Source: Heloderma charlesbogerti (Eukaryota > Chordata > Lepidosauria > Squamata > Helodermatidae). From it: a DNA stretch of 64,000 bases. Under the pieces are notes generated by a model. It searched no databases and had not been told where the DNA came from. It was given only the letters and a program-made list of their open reading frames with translations. Below are positions 51,381-62,626 of this stretch, one piece after another. The DNA is taken from assembly GCA_026122225.1 (NCBI GenBank), contig JANEZZ010003058.1, positions 1 to 64,000 on the forward strand. Direction: 5' to 3'. Position 1 is the first letter of the stretch, and each line of letters begins with the position of its first letter. The position numbers and the translations under genes are program-made.

Positions 51381-52060
51381 ATAGTGTACTGCTAGTGTGT
51401 GTGTGTGTACATATATATATGGACCAGTAAAGAGGTGGGGGCATAAACTGGCTTGCCCTTTGCTTTCTAGCCACTGGCCCAAAAGCAGTCTGTCTTTTGT
51501 TTTTGTTTTAAAGTCAATTGGCAATCCATTTATGTACCCTTTGCTGTCTTTTGGTTGCATCCCAACAAAATCCCAACTGTTTTGACATTTAGACATCTTC
51601 ACACAGGCTTTCCCTGAGGTGTGACCCAGCCAGTTATGGTCTGTAGTGTACAGCACTGTGTCTGGGTGATTAGTATTTATTATTGTATAATTTTATTGTT
51701 GTGTTTTGGTGGCAATAATATTGCAAGTTCACCACTGTTATATTTACTTTGTGGGAAACAGTATATAAATTTGGGTAATAAAACAAATACAATCCATAAT
51801 GTAATGTTTAGATGATTGGGATGAATAAATTTTGTCCATAGTTAAATAATCTTGTCCAGAGATTATTTATGCCACAAGCAGCACTACGCTAAACTTTTGC
51901 CATGATTTTTTATGCAACTTCTTTGTACTTATTAACTGATCTTTTGACTGATGGTGATTTGTGACCTTTTGAACACAGAATGAGTAATCCAAGCATTTGC
52001 TTTATCTGCTGAATATTTTAATAGGATAACTGATTTGATTTGGTTTCCTTTTATTTCCAG

Positions 52061-52226
52061 CAGTACCGTGCATGGTCTTCATTTTCCTGCATTACAGATA
52101 CACACAACTAAACCTACAATGCAGTTCAGCCAGGAAGACTTTGAAAAGGCCAAAGATCAGCTGAAGCTTTTGAAGGAGGATCCTGGTAATGAAGTGAAGC
52201 TGAAACTTTACGCGTTGTTTAAACAG
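52061..52226 (+). CDS. ECI2: ECI2 exon 2: start of the acyl-CoA-binding domain
   Basis: The acceptor TTATTTCCAG precedes it; the donor GTAGTT follows. It encodes residues 24-79. After a weakly conserved link comes an internal Met44 (ATG at 52119), followed by FSQEDFEKAKDQLKLL and then DPGNEVKLKLYALFKQ. The last part is the helix 1-2 region of an acyl-CoA-binding protein fold, in which the YxLYKQ-like segment contacts the CoA phosphate. Met44 corresponds in position to the internal start region thought to give the shorter, presequence-less form in mammals. A read-through frame into the intron ends at 52316 and is not part of the message. Confidence 0.95.
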
Positions 52227-52499
52227 GTAGTTCTGAACATTTGCAATCTTGAATATAGTAGCATTTTGAAAAATGATAGCCAAAATAATTTTACCGGGCA
52301 TTATGCAATTGTTTAATGTGGTTGACAGGTTTGCTTAAATTATACAGCCTATTGCACAAAGTGTGGCTTTTAAAAAACAACAACAGCTGATTTAGCAAGC
52401 TTACGTAAGCCTTTCTGGTAGCTCTCCCAGTTTTTCTTAATCCCTGTTTGCAATTCTTGGCTCTCCAAAATATGTAACAAGAGAACTCATTCACTGGCC

Positions 52500-52830
52500 T
52501 AGTTCATTTGTTACAACAACCCAGAGTTTAAAAAAAATGTGGTTTGTTGTGAGTGAAGCGGGAACAAGCAGACATGCTGGAGGGGCAAAACCACCCAGGG
52601 ATGCCCAGTCACACATCACATATGATGTGTGAACTGGGATTTCTGGGTTGTTGGGGGAGAGACAACTCAGAGTTATAACCATGAGACATCACAGGGCATC
52701 CCTGGGTTGTTTTGCTTTTCCCGTTTGCAGCAGGAATGTTTGGGCGATGGGAACCAACACACCCACTCCCTTCTGCTTTGTTCACAACAACCTAGGGTTT
52801 AAAAAAAGTTTGGGTTGTTGTGATATGAGA
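52500..52830. mobile_element. Palindromic element with self-complementary ends
   Basis: Right end TCACAACAACCTAGGGTTTA followed by AAAAAAGTTTGGGTTGTTGT is itself a small palindrome, and the left end (TTACAACAACCCAGAGTTTA, then GGTTTGTTGTGAG) repeats it. The interior pairs as well: AAACCACCCAGGGATGCCC against GGGCATCCCTGGGTTGTTTT. About 330 bp, non-coding, likely a non-autonomous DNA transposon. Confidence 0.6.
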
Positions 52831-53269
52831 ATCAGGTCACTGTGTGCTGCTTCCTCACACAGGCAGAGCCCCATTGATGTTGGGGCTCTGCTCCCCAGGA
52901 ATTCCTACTATGAACCCCCATTCTGGTTAACACTATCTGATCTAGCCCTGCTGTATATAGCTCATGTCATTATGTAAATGAATCAAGAGCTAGGAGGAAG
53001 CTTATGTTGCATTCTGGAATGACATCCCAATAGCGATCGTAACTAGCTCTTCCGTTATGGCCTTCCAAAGGGCCATAAGAACCACATATTTCAGGTAGCT
53101 TTTAAGAGCAAGCAAGCCATTGAAGCCTTATGTAGATGATCAAACAGGGTAGAAATGAACGTGTGTTTTGGGTGGGGGGACGGGGAGAGAATGGGATCAT
53201 GCCTGCTAGCCCAATATGCATCCGTTGATTAGAACTTGTACCTAGGGGTGTCCTTCAAAAATGGGGATT

Positions 53270-53665
53270 CTTAGATTAGAAAAAAGATGAGTAAAGGGGG
53301 AGATGATAAAGATGTATAAAATTATGCCTGGTGTGAAGAAAGTGGATAGGGAAATCTTTTTCACTATGGAATTCTCTACCACAAAATGTAGTGATGGCCA
53401 CCTACTTGGATGGCTTTAAAAGGAGATTAGATGAATTTGTGAAGAATAAGGCTATCAGTGGCTACTAGTCAGGATGGCTGTATGTTATCTGCGGTATCGG
53501 AGGCCGGATGGTTCTGTATGCCCATTGCTGGGGAACACGAGCAGGCAAGTGCTTTTTCACTCATGTTCTGCTTGTGTGCTTCCCATAGGTATCTGGTTTG
53601 CCGCTATGGGAACAGAATGCTTGACTAGATAGACCTTTGGTGTGATTTGGCATGGCTCTTCTTAT
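53270..53665 (+). mobile_element. CR1 LINE 3' end
   Basis: Decayed ORF2 end (GGATGGCTTTAAAAGGAGAT near 53410) and untranslated tail (TATCAGTGGCTACTAGTCAG, AATGCTTGACTAGATAGACC, GGCATGGCTCTTCTTAT). Same subfamily as 11500-12095. Confidence 0.7.
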
Positions 53666-54039
53666 TGCATGTTCAGAGCATAAAGCAAATTGGGGTGTAT
53701 TCCCCTTGAAGTGATGGCTTGGCTACAATGCTGCACACATAAAAGGGCACTATTGGCCCAGCAGAGAGGGGGAGGACTATATTACAGGATAACTGTATGC
53801 TGCTCTGCAACAAGTGGAATTATGGCTGAAGGCATTTGCTGTGTGCCTTTGATAATTTCATATGTGTTATAGTAGAAAGTTTAATATGGATGTCTAAATA
53901 TGGACCATTTTTAATAAGAATTTTGAATAAACTACTTGCTTGTGAAGTGTATAATGAATCCCTGTGGCTGATTAAATACTTTTTTATTGGCTAAGCAGTA
54001 TAAACTAATTTCAGAGGTTATCTTTTTCTTATTCTTCAG

Positions 54040-54138
54040 GCTACTCAGGGCCCCTGTAATACCCCAAAGCCAGGAATGCTCGATTTTATCAACAAGGCCA
54101 AATGGGATGCATGGAAATCACTTGATACTTTGCCACAG
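54040..54138 (+). CDS. ECI2: ECI2 exon 3: end of the acyl-CoA-binding domain
   Basis: Acceptor TTATTCTTCAG, donor GTGAGT; 33 codons, phase 0 at both ends, residues 80-112. It begins [13 protein letters not shown] and contains the hallmark KWDAW at residues 100-104, which lies in the acyl-CoA-binding domain's third helix. With exon 2 it makes a domain of about 75 residues. In the full protein this domain is thought to present acyl-CoA to the isomerase domain. Confidence 0.96.
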
Positions 54139-56002
54139 GTGAGTTATACTTTTACATGCACATTAACTTGAGGTTGTATTCATTTGTTCAAAGGCTTACA
54201 TGTTAGTTGAATCTAATTAAGGCTTTGTGTACTTCAAACACACAAAATTTATGTTTGTACTTTGCACTAAAAATAAAAATTGTGTTCCAAGAGCTGAATT
54301 CATTTTATATACACATACATATATAATGGACCTTGCCTTGCACAAGTTAAAATAGCCCTTAGTAAGACAGTGAAGCCATTAAGCAAACTTACACATCTGT
54401 CTAGACACAGTGTGCTCACCCCATCTGAGTGATGCCATGCCTCCTGGCACCACTAGGCAATTGCCCCTGCCAAGGTATGCCCCTGTAGCCCCCTGAGGGA
54501 GGGGTCTACCCACTCCATTCCCCTGAGGGGGGGTTACCCTAAAGCAGCGGGGAGGGGACAGGTGTATATCTCTGTCCCTCAGCCTACTTATCTCCCCTGG
54601 CTTCATACTGAAGTGCAAAGCTATGTGCTGCTTAGGGACGCCTGCCCCTAGTGACTGAAGATATTACTACAAGCTTCAACCACACAGACATATTTAAATT
54701 AATTAAAATTAATTAATGCACTTTAAAAACAAAATAGTTTTTAGAAGTGCACACCCCTAGGGCCCCTAAGTATACGTATGTACGTGTGTGTGAGAGAGAG
54801 AAATATTATTTGTTTTGCTAGACTTAGTAAACAGCAATGCCAGGCATTGAAGTTCCTCCCCTGGCCACTAGAAATTCTGCTGAATATTATGGGAAGTATC
54901 ATCTTTTGTGCAATTTAAGTTGTAAATTTTATAAGGGTTGTAAAGTTGCGTGAAAGAAAAAATGATGCCCTTCCTTTGGGTTATGTTTAATTTGGTTTCG
55001 GTAAATTTGAATCTTTATGGCACAGTCCTATACATATCTACTCAGATGTTGGTCCCACTTGAGTTTAATGGGGCTTATTCTTGGATAATTGGGTTTGCAG
55101 CCTGCAGGAATTTATTTTAGTCATGTCATTGTGGTCAAAATCAAAAACACTTAACATACAGAGAGGCCCAGCTTCAGATGAGTCCAACAGACCTCACCTC
55201 ACAGGCAAATCCTGGTCTGTGGTTTGCAGCTTATTCTAAGGTGTGAACAGCATATCTGCTGAGCCAAAAAAACACACACAGAGTACCGGTTGCATTTTAT
55301 AGTTTTTACTGACAGAAAGCTAATAAATACAAGACAACTGCAGAGAGTCAACAGAATATAGAGCAAACAAAACATATTAACAACATCTAGAATGTTTTCT
55401 GCTAGCAGGTGACCTCCAGGCAGGAGTGAACACATCCTTCCCCTTTCATGTCTTCTTATGCTTTTACCCCAAATGCCAAGCTTGGTTATGTGGTGTATTT
55501 CAGTCATCAGTTGCTCCATTATTCCCCTTGTTTCCCTGCCTGTCCTCAGCTGTTTGTACCCCCTCCCCCACGTCACTTGTTCATCTCCTTGTCACCTAGG
55601 AACAGTTGTAGATTCTACTGAAACCCCCAACTTCCTCATTTGAGGAATTCTTGTAGTTTTGTCCAAACAACCCATCTCTGGACTTTCCTGAGTTCCTCTT
55701 TCATAACTTTCTGGATCACTTTCAACATATGGTAGCCTAAACTCCACTATTGCTGTGTTGCTGTAGGCCTTTATTTGCAGGCCTTTATTCCCTCTGACCT
55801 ATGCCAGCTCCATGTTGCCCTATCACAATCATTTGAAAAGCTTTAGATAAAATATAGAGATGTTTCTTGTTAACTTTACTCTGAAACTGGAATCCTTTAC
55901 TGCGCCACTATTTATGCTATATTTACCATACCATGTATCTTGACACCAGCTATATAATCTATTACCTGTTTTGTATTAATTGGAATGGACTTCTCATTAC
56001 AG
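54139..56002 (+). other. ECI2: ECI2 intron 3
   Basis: Holds a family B element at about 55021-55100 and a stretch at 55100-55830 that may be repeat-derived (minus-strand TATAAAA near 55,297, several C/T-rich segments), not classified. No other exon was recognised. Confidence 0.8.
55021..55100. mobile_element. Family B short inverted-repeat element
   Basis: CACAGTCCTATACATATCTA, CTCAGATGTTGGTCCCA, TTTAATGGGGCTTATTCTTG and GGTTTGCAGCC give a complete but worn copy. Confidence 0.55.
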
Positions 56003-56185
56003 GACAGTGCCAGACAGAAATACATTGAGCTTGTGTCAAGTTTGGTCTGTGCAGAATCTTCTGAGGTTAAAGACACCCCTCCTTCCAGCAAGCCTGGCTA
56101 TGAAACGCTACTGGTTACTACAAAAGACAACATCACAACAATCATGTTAAACCGCCCTAACATGAAAAATGCTATTACTGTGAAG
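56003..56185 (+). CDS. ECI2: ECI2 exon 4: linker and start of the isomerase domain
   Basis: Acceptor CTCATTACAG, donor GTAAAG; 61 codons, residues 113-173. The first part, DSARQKYIELVSSL, ends the acyl-CoA-binding domain. A Ser/Pro-rich linker follows (residues 127-144). Then YETLLVTTKDNITTIMLNRP and MKNAI begin the crotonase fold: beta strands followed by the NRP...NA motif conserved across enoyl-CoA hydratases and isomerases. The open frame continues past the donor to 56275, but that part is intron. Confidence 0.95.
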
Positions 56186-56998
56186 GTAAAGCTGGTAGAT
56201 CTTGCAGCTCATGAACAAATACTTTGCATGAAAAGAGGAGGGAAGAAGTTTTTCAGCAAACATCTGGCTGAATGATTTAGAACTCTAGGCAGACTGAGGA
56301 GGACTGATTCCTACCCCCAACACTTCCCCCTGGCTTTTCCCAGCAAAATGGGGCTGTGCTCTTTGGCCAGGTATGGGGAACTTGATTCTGCTGGGATGCA
56401 AGGTGCTCAGTCCCCGCCCACCTTCTTTCACAACACAATCACTGGGATTTCAGGGTGGGGTGGGGGTGGCCCTGACAGTGATCAGGTGGGGGCCTCACAA
56501 ATGATCATGGCAGGTCGCATGTTGCCCCCCACTGCACAAATATCTGGCCGATGGAGGCAGGAGAATGGATTTAACCTTCACCTGGATAGCTCCTATGCTC
56601 ATTCACAAATCCAGCAGCTTGCATCTCACCATGATAACAGGATTGCATAAATCCTTTTTAAAAGGTCCTGATCCTTTGTGAGTGTTACCCTTTTTTTCCA
56701 CATGAGGTTTTTGTGTGTGTGTTTTTTGCAGGATTCTGCTACAAAGCGAGCACAATCCAGTGTCCTGCATATTCAGGAACTTCCTTTCTTATTAGCTGGA
56801 AATGTTCTATATGCCTGGAGCTATTCTTGCAGATGAGAAAAGGTGCACCTTGTGTTCTCCTGGTCTGGATTATGCCCACAGTCTGCCAACGTAGTAGAGC
56901 CTTAAGTCTAACTATCCACAAACGTTCTTTCTCTATCTTTCTTCAGGGTCAAATGGATCAAATGGTACTTATTTTTACTTTTTCATCCTTCTGTGCAG
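56186..56998 (+). other. ECI2: ECI2 intron 4
   Basis: Short intron. A GC-richer piece at 56,320-56,640 has no clear identity. The acceptor has a good pyrimidine tract (TTTTTCATCCTTCTGTGCAG). Confidence 0.85.
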
Positions 56999-57068
56999 AT
57001 GTACAATGAAATTATTGCAGCACTTGAGGAAGCAGCAAAGGATGACTCTGTTATAACGGTCCTGACAG
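56999..57068 (+). CDS. ECI2: ECI2 exon 5: isomerase domain
   Basis: 23 codons plus one base, residues 174-197 with the split Gly. It encodes MYNEIIAALEEAAKDDSVIT and VLT: the first helix of the crotonase fold and the strand that leads to the oxyanion loop. Donor GTACAC is weak at +5, but the phase-1 junction to exon 6 restores the conserved TGNGDYY. Confidence 0.93.
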
Positions 57069-57810
57069 GTACACCTTTCACTGTCTTCTCTGCCACATTT
57101 TATTTTTTTAGGGTATATTTTCAAAATTATAATATGTGTATATTTTCTTGTGATCAACAGGAGTAAGATGTACACATGCTATTTTTTAGCCTGTAATCTA
57201 AATCTAGATATGCTGGTACTAGTTTATCCGTAAGTAGCTAAAACAAAACTCTTGTGTACAAACAGAAAGTAAAATACACTTCTTTTCTCAGAGCTGACAG
57301 CTTTCCAAAAACACCAGCGTAAAATATTTTCTAGATGATTTTTCAGCTTTATTTCAAGTTCTGCTTGCTTACCATTTATTTATTTCTAACTAACATCCTG
57401 CCATTTCACTTGACAGAAGATAATAGTGTTGGTAGCTTTTAATAAATATAGATAGCTTATTGCCATTCAATAGATGGGGCATTTTCCTTAGGCACTATGC
57501 CTGCAGAGGACACTGAGGAGGCAGTACAAGTCTGAAGGTGACATGTGTCCCAGAAGGCAGAAAGTGAAACAGTGCAAGACCCAGAGTAGGAAGGTCAAGA
57601 AAGGGGCACAGAGCCCCTTATCCAAGGCATCTGTGTATGTATATGGCAAATTTGAAATCAATGGGACATAAAAGTCTGGGACTTTTGTTGGATCATGCCC
57701 ATAATAAGCAGAATGTTTTGACGTAGAATGTATTTTTGCAAGCATAATATAGCTATTTCCCAGTTGTGTATTTCAGCTGTTCAGAAGTGTTGGTGTGTGC
57801 TTGTCTACAG

Positions 57811-57913
57811 GTAATGGAGATTACTACTGTAGCGGAAATGACCTGAACAATTTTACCAATCTCCCAGAAGATGGATTAGAGGAGGTAGCAAAGAATGGTG
57901 CAGTGCTGCTCAA
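57811..57913 (+). CDS. ECI2: ECI2 exon 6: oxyanion loop
   Basis: Acceptor TTGTCTACAG, donor GTAAGA; phase 1 to phase 2. It encodes the rest of residue 197 to the first two bases of residue 231. [12 protein letters not shown] (197-208) contains the SGND segment whose backbone amide forms part of the oxyanion hole that polarises the thioester carbonyl. A variable [17 protein letters not shown] segment follows. Confidence 0.95.
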
Positions 57914-58134
57914 GTAAGACTTGTTTTATATTGTGCTGAAATGCATAATAAATATACAAGATATGTTGTGGGATAGAAACAAAGCATTTTAGGATGCAAT
58001 CCTGTACATGTTTAGAAAGAAAAAAGTCCTACAACTCCTAGCATGCTGGAAATAGGCTTTAATCACAGAAGGCCAACTGGTGTGTATATTTTGAATAGGG
58101 TAAAAATTCTGTGGCCTTGGAAAATGCAAGATAC

Positions 58135-58270
58135 ATCAGCTCTCCCCAATGTAGTGTCCTCCAGATGTGTTGAACTGCAACTCCTACCATTTCCAGCCAA
58201 CATGGTCAATGGCCAGGAATGCTCGGAGTTGTAGTCCAAAACAGCTAGTGGGCACCACATTGTGGAAGGC
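58135..58270. mobile_element. Family A hairpin element, full length
   Basis: CCAGATGTGTTGAACTGCAA with CTCCTACCATTTCCAGCC on the left is complemented by GCTCGGAGTTGTAGTCCAAA and GGGCACCACATTGTGGAAGG on the right. Frames on both strands over it are by-products. Confidence 0.7.
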
Positions 58271-59644
58271 CAAGTTTCATTTTAGTGTTATTTCCTGAAA
58301 TTCATTTGTTTTCTCTTTGCAAGTTGCTAATAAAAACACAATTGAGGAGGATCTTATACATCTTTGTAAAATTGTTTGTTAACATACTGACCCATTATTC
58401 CTGACCTATGATGATCTCTATAAAATCTTAAACACATTAGTCAGTGATCTAAATAACAATCCTTCTATAATTTATAAAACTAAATTGCAAGTGGAAAGAC
58501 TTAACTTAGATAGGGGATCTTGTGGGATATATATAAACTTCAGCTAATTATGGCATTCTTAAATTGTGTTTTAATGATCCTCCCAAAACCAAGAAAGAAT
58601 CATTTCTGCATCCCCAAGGGTAAGGTAAAGGTTTCAGTTTAAAGCATGCCTGCTCATGGAGTTCCTTGACTCTTGAGTTCACTACTCAGCGTACCCATGT
58701 TATCTCAAAATCCCTGCAGTGCCTGGGCTTTCTCTGCACTGATTTTCATTTTTCCATACACCACACTAGGGGCATTGTGGAGTTGGCACAGTCAGTGTGA
58801 TAAAAAGATATGCAACCCCCCCCCCTTTAAGATAGTATGTATGTGTATATGCTAATACTACTTTCTGCATTACCAATTTTTCTGTAAAGGTTGGTTGTGA
58901 CAGTCTATTTATGCTATCATGTTTTAAAAAGGGATTACAGAATCTGGTACAGAACTCTCAAAGATGTGAATTTTCATATGCAAAACTGACACGACTTGCA
59001 GAAATGCATAAGGAGCTTTACATCATAGACTTAATTTGCATCATAGACTTGTGTTCTAACATGACACAGATTCGTGTCTTGTGCCATTTTGTACCTGGCC
59101 CCCTGTACTCAGAGTGTTAAGATGTAGTTCCAAAAGTGTAATATCATAGGGGGCTCTGAGGTACCAAATTAGGAGTGTGGTAAGTTCCTATATGGATATG
59201 ACCATAATGATGTGATTTGTTCTAATTTGAGATCTTCCTTAAAAAAAATATGATTCATTTCATTACAACTGCAGGTTATGAGTCAGTACACCCTTGTCTG
59301 AGATCTTGGGACTGGAAGATTAAGGGAGCTTCACATGATTAGGTTTGTGGGTGATCTGAATCAGAGCAATGGTCCCCCGCAGTCAACACCTTTTCAGGGG
59401 ACAAAGGGATTTTCCTTTATGATCTCTGCTAATCTAGTCAGTAGAGCAACCATCTCTCCAAAATAGTGGTGCCTGAAGTTGATGTCAAAAGATATTTGCA
59501 TGAGGTGGGGTGAATTGGAATTATCCCGCCACTCCCTTTGGACTGCAAGGTGAAACTAGGCAGAAGCCCCCATATCAGGAAGTACTTCTTTGACGAACTT
59601 CCTGTTTGTCCTGTTATCATTGATTGTACCTACCTCTGGAAACA

Positions 59645-60335
59645 GGAGTGGGGAACCTCTGGCTCATGGGCCAAATACAGCCCATAGGGGCTCCCCATCC
59701 TATCCATTATTCTTCTTCCCCTGGCCCCACCCCTTTCCCCTGCCCCAGTGCAGAGACAGGGGAAAAGGCTTATCTCTCATCTGCTGCATATTGGAGACGA
59801 GTCCTTTTCCCTGCCTTACTGCTGCACAGGTTCGTGTGTGTAGGGCAGATTGAGAGAGAGAACTGGAAGGGGTATGCCAGCAGTGGCTCCACTGACATTG
59901 GACAATGGCCCACCTGCTTCTGGCTAGGGATGGCGGAGGAATCTGTCTGGGGGAGAGGTCAAGTCCACCAAACCTTTGGCAGCTCGGCCCCCCAGACTCC
60001 AGCCTGCTTGTCCGTGAGCTGGCCCAACTCAAGACAGGTCACGTTGGGCCAGCTTGCAGACCTTTGTTGCCATTGCCAGCTATACTGTACGCAAGTCTCC
60101 CCTTCTCCCTCCTGGGGCCCGTGTCTGGGAGTCTGCGAGTTCCAGCAGGAAGCCCGTGGCTCAGCTTGCAAACACATGCCAAAGGCAGGGGCTCCCAGGA
60201 GATCCATCAAATCCCAAGAGGGCCAGATTTCCCCACACACCAGAGATCCCTACTTCTGGCATGTGGTCCCTGATGTCCTAGCCCAGGGACAATTTGGCCC
60301 TCAGGGTGAAAATGGTTCCATGCCCATGTCCTAAA
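59645..60335. mobile_element. Possible hAT-like non-autonomous element
   Basis: Left end CAGGAGTGGGGAACCTCTGG resembles the CAGGGGTGGGGAACC type of hAT terminus. GC-rich interior with no homology I recognise. The right end is unclear (text such as CAATTTGGCCCTCAGG near 60,290 could be an old terminus). The 236-codon + frame through it lacks any domain and is rejected as a gene. Confidence 0.35.
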
Positions 60336-60370
60336 AGGAGAGGGAGAGTGCAGAACAGTTTAACCCCCTA

Positions 60371-60510
60371 AGGGTGCAATCCTATGCATGTTTAGACAGA
60401 AACAAGTCCTACAACTCCCATGATGCCCCAGCTGGCCGAGCTGGCTGGGATATGCTGGGAGTTGTAGGACTTTTTTTTATTTCTAAACATGCTTAGCATT
60501 TCACCCTTAT
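60371..60510. mobile_element. Family E palindromic element, full length
   Basis: Left arm GGGTGCAATCCTATGCATGT, then GTCCTACAACTCCCA; right arm TGGGAGTTGTAGGAC and TTCTAAACATGCTTAGC, ending ATTTCACCC. It is flanked by TAA on the left and TTA on the right, compatible with a worn TWA target duplication as in Harbinger-type elements. The stem covers nearly its full length. Confidence 0.7.
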
Positions 60511-61308
60511 ATTCATTAAAGTTCTCAGGGAAACACAAAGCCCCATTAAAATAATGGGTTGTCTTAGCACAGTCAATCAGTGTGAGCACACAAATGCCCA
60601 CCTTACATTGATTGAGCAGGACAACGTTAGCACTGCCCTTTATCTTAAAACACCAGTTGGATCTTCCGAATACTGTGAAATCCTTCCAAGTTTAAGAGGC
60701 TGACATTATGTATTCGTATTTATTTACTCTTATAGACTGCCTTTCCACAATTCATTTTACAAGGCAAAGTTCCCATTATACTATGAGATGACTTTAAACA
60801 AAAGAAAAATCCCTGAAGAAATTAAACCCACTTTACAGGCCCTTTGGAGAGATTCAGGGAAATAGGAGCATTATTAGTGTGATTCACTGTGAGGCATCAC
60901 AGCATGATAGAAGTTAGTCAATGGAAATGAAGGAGCTTTGCCTTTAGGCTGCAAAACACAAAATGGCTGAGGATGTGAGAGATGTATTGGGCAATGGCAT
61001 GAGAAATACCCAGTACTTTTTATTGAAGAAGGTGGCATTTTCCATAGCTTTTGTAGTTTATGTTGAGAGCAGGCATTATCGAGAACCATCCATGAAAGTC
61101 AAAAGGGAAGAGGAAGTATCAGCGTTTGCACTGGATATTGTGGAATCATTTGGCACTGTTTCCTCAGGGAAGGTGTAATGTCCTTCATTACATTGTATGG
61201 CATCATTCCACTATAGTTGGTATGTTTATTGTGACATGGAGAAATTGCTGACAGTGACAAAGACTGTCCTGCTGTGTACAATCAAATTTTGTTCCTTTCT
61301 ATTTCCAG
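60511..61308. other. Intron 6 remainder
   Basis: No repeat or gene recognised. A pyrimidine-rich stretch (TTCCTTTCTATTTCCAG) precedes exon 7. Confidence 0.4.
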
Positions 61309-61429
61309 AGACTTTGTTAAACATTTTATTGATTTTCCTAAGCCATTAATTGCTGTGGTGAATGGGCCAGCTGTTGGGATCTCAGTAACTGTCCTTGGGC
61401 TGTTTGACATTGTATATGCTACTGACAGA
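61309..61429 (+). CDS. ECI2: ECI2 exon 7: core of the crotonase fold
   Basis: One base completing Lys231 plus 40 codons, residues 232-271; donor GTAAGT. It encodes [20 protein letters not shown] and then [20 protein letters not shown]. The NGPAVG block (249-254) supplies the second backbone amide of the oxyanion hole and starts the helix that points at the thioester. The KPLIAVVNG strand is among the most conserved in the crotonase superfamily. Confidence 0.97.
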
Positions 61430-62477
61430 GTAAGTCTTCTGCATGACTGCCCCCAGCCTCCAATGATAAGACCTTATACAGATAGAAGTTACTTAGAATA
61501 CAGTTTTATTTATTCAGTTTGTAGACTGCCTTTCTTTCCCAATAGAGACTCAAGGCAGCTAGCAGTATCAAACAACAGCATTGCAGTAAAATTCATTTAA
61601 AAAACACAGTTGTATCCTGCCGGCTCCGTTTTCTTGCCTTTGTGTTAGTTGTGATTATTAGAAATATTACCTGAAAGAGACTGCTGGATGGAACTTGCTC
61701 CCCTCCCCTGTGAGTTCATCTAAGCATCAATAGCCAAGATGGCTCTGAGCTGGCATGTCATTCTTCCATCATTCTCTTTGGACTGCAAGCAGTTTGCACC
61801 TGCCTTCTTCCAGCAGGTGTAGGAATGGGATTTGTATGAAGTGAGGAGGTGGGGGAAATGTGAGCAGGAACTTCCCCCTTTACTCCCTTTGAATTGCAAG
61901 CTGGAATTAGGCGGAAAGCACAACGCTTCCCCTGCTCTCTTTGCACTGGTTTTCTCCCAGCAGCTAAGGTTCAGATGGGATTTAGGATTAGTGTAGCTAT
62001 ACTTCTATTTCTTTTCTATTTCATCAGATTTGGAAATATAGAATACTTTTTGTCTGTTTAAGTTGTCAAATGTATAAATATCAATCTCGTGGTGGTTTAA
62101 AAGATGAATGGTCATTGATTACATCTGAGCCCTGTCAATCATGCAAAGAACTTTGAACTCTAGTGTGTCGAGTGCATGTCCTAAGATATCCTTGTTATTG
62201 TTCTAGATGAGAGCTGTAATTGAATAGCTGATCAATTGTGTCTGAGAAGTCAAAGGCTGGTTTTGCTGTCCTTTTGTGTTACATACAGAGGGCAGAAATG
62301 CTAACTTATGTAGCTAGGGGCCAAACATATTATCTAACAGCATGTTTAGAAGCCCTCCAGTGTCCATAATGCAATTGCCATTATTACCCAAGATGTATAA
62401 GGACAGCTAGACTGTATGTCATTTCATTTGAAAGTGACAAGTTAACATTCTAAATTGAGAGTCTCTTTCTTCCATAG

Positions 62478-62567
62478 GCTACATTTCACACACCCTTCAG
62501 CAACCTGGGTCAGAGTCCAGAAGGATGTTCATCGTACATGTTTCCAAAAATTATGGGCTTAGCCAAG
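62478..62567 (+). CDS. ECI2: ECI2 exon 8: catalytic glutamate
   Basis: 30 codons, residues 272-301, phase 0 at both ends; acceptor TTCTTCCATAG, donor GTAAAA. It encodes [16 protein letters not shown] and then [14 protein letters not shown]. Glu286 in SPEG is at the position of the general acid/base that shuttles the proton between C2 and C4 in this isomerase family. It is conserved here, so the enzyme is expected to be active. Confidence 0.97.
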
Positions 62568-62582
62568 GTAAAATATATGATT

Positions 62583-62625
<43 letters not shown>

Positions 62626-62626
62626 T
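62583..62626. repeat. (GATA)n microsatellite
   Basis: About ten to eleven perfect GATA units, starting 15 bases after the exon 8 donor. Expected to be length-polymorphic. GATA arrays are abundant in many squamates, especially on snake sex chromosomes, but a single short array carries no chromosomal information. Confidence 0.95.

Larger units (their letters stand above)
17698..52060 (+). other. ECI2: ECI2 intron 1 (about 34 kb)
   Basis: Donor GTGAGA at 17698 and acceptor TTTATTTCCAG ending at 52060. The intron makes up more than half the window and much of it is transposon sequence: BovB, CR1, L2, L1, Tc1, a solo LTR and many short palindromic elements, each listed separately. No other host exon was recognised in it on either strand. 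Confidence 0.78.
52227..54039 (+). other. ECI2: ECI2 intron 2
   Basis: Contains a palindromic DNA element (52500-52830) and a CR1 3' end (53270-53665). The remaining sequence shows nothing recognisable. Confidence 0.85.
57914..61308 (+). other. ECI2: ECI2 intron 6
   Basis: About 3.4 kb. Contains a family E half-copy at about 57990-58045, a family A hairpin (58135-58270), a possible hAT element (59645-60335) and a family E palindrome (60371-60510). The rest shows nothing recognisable. Confidence 0.85.

Noticed and set aside
55985..56275. 96-codon frame taken as a complete small gene
   Set aside because: It is ECI2 exon 4 plus read-through beyond its donor at 56186.
59624..60334. 236-codon + frame
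   Set aside because: GC-rich segment with hAT-like left end; no domain and overlapping frames on both strands of similar length.
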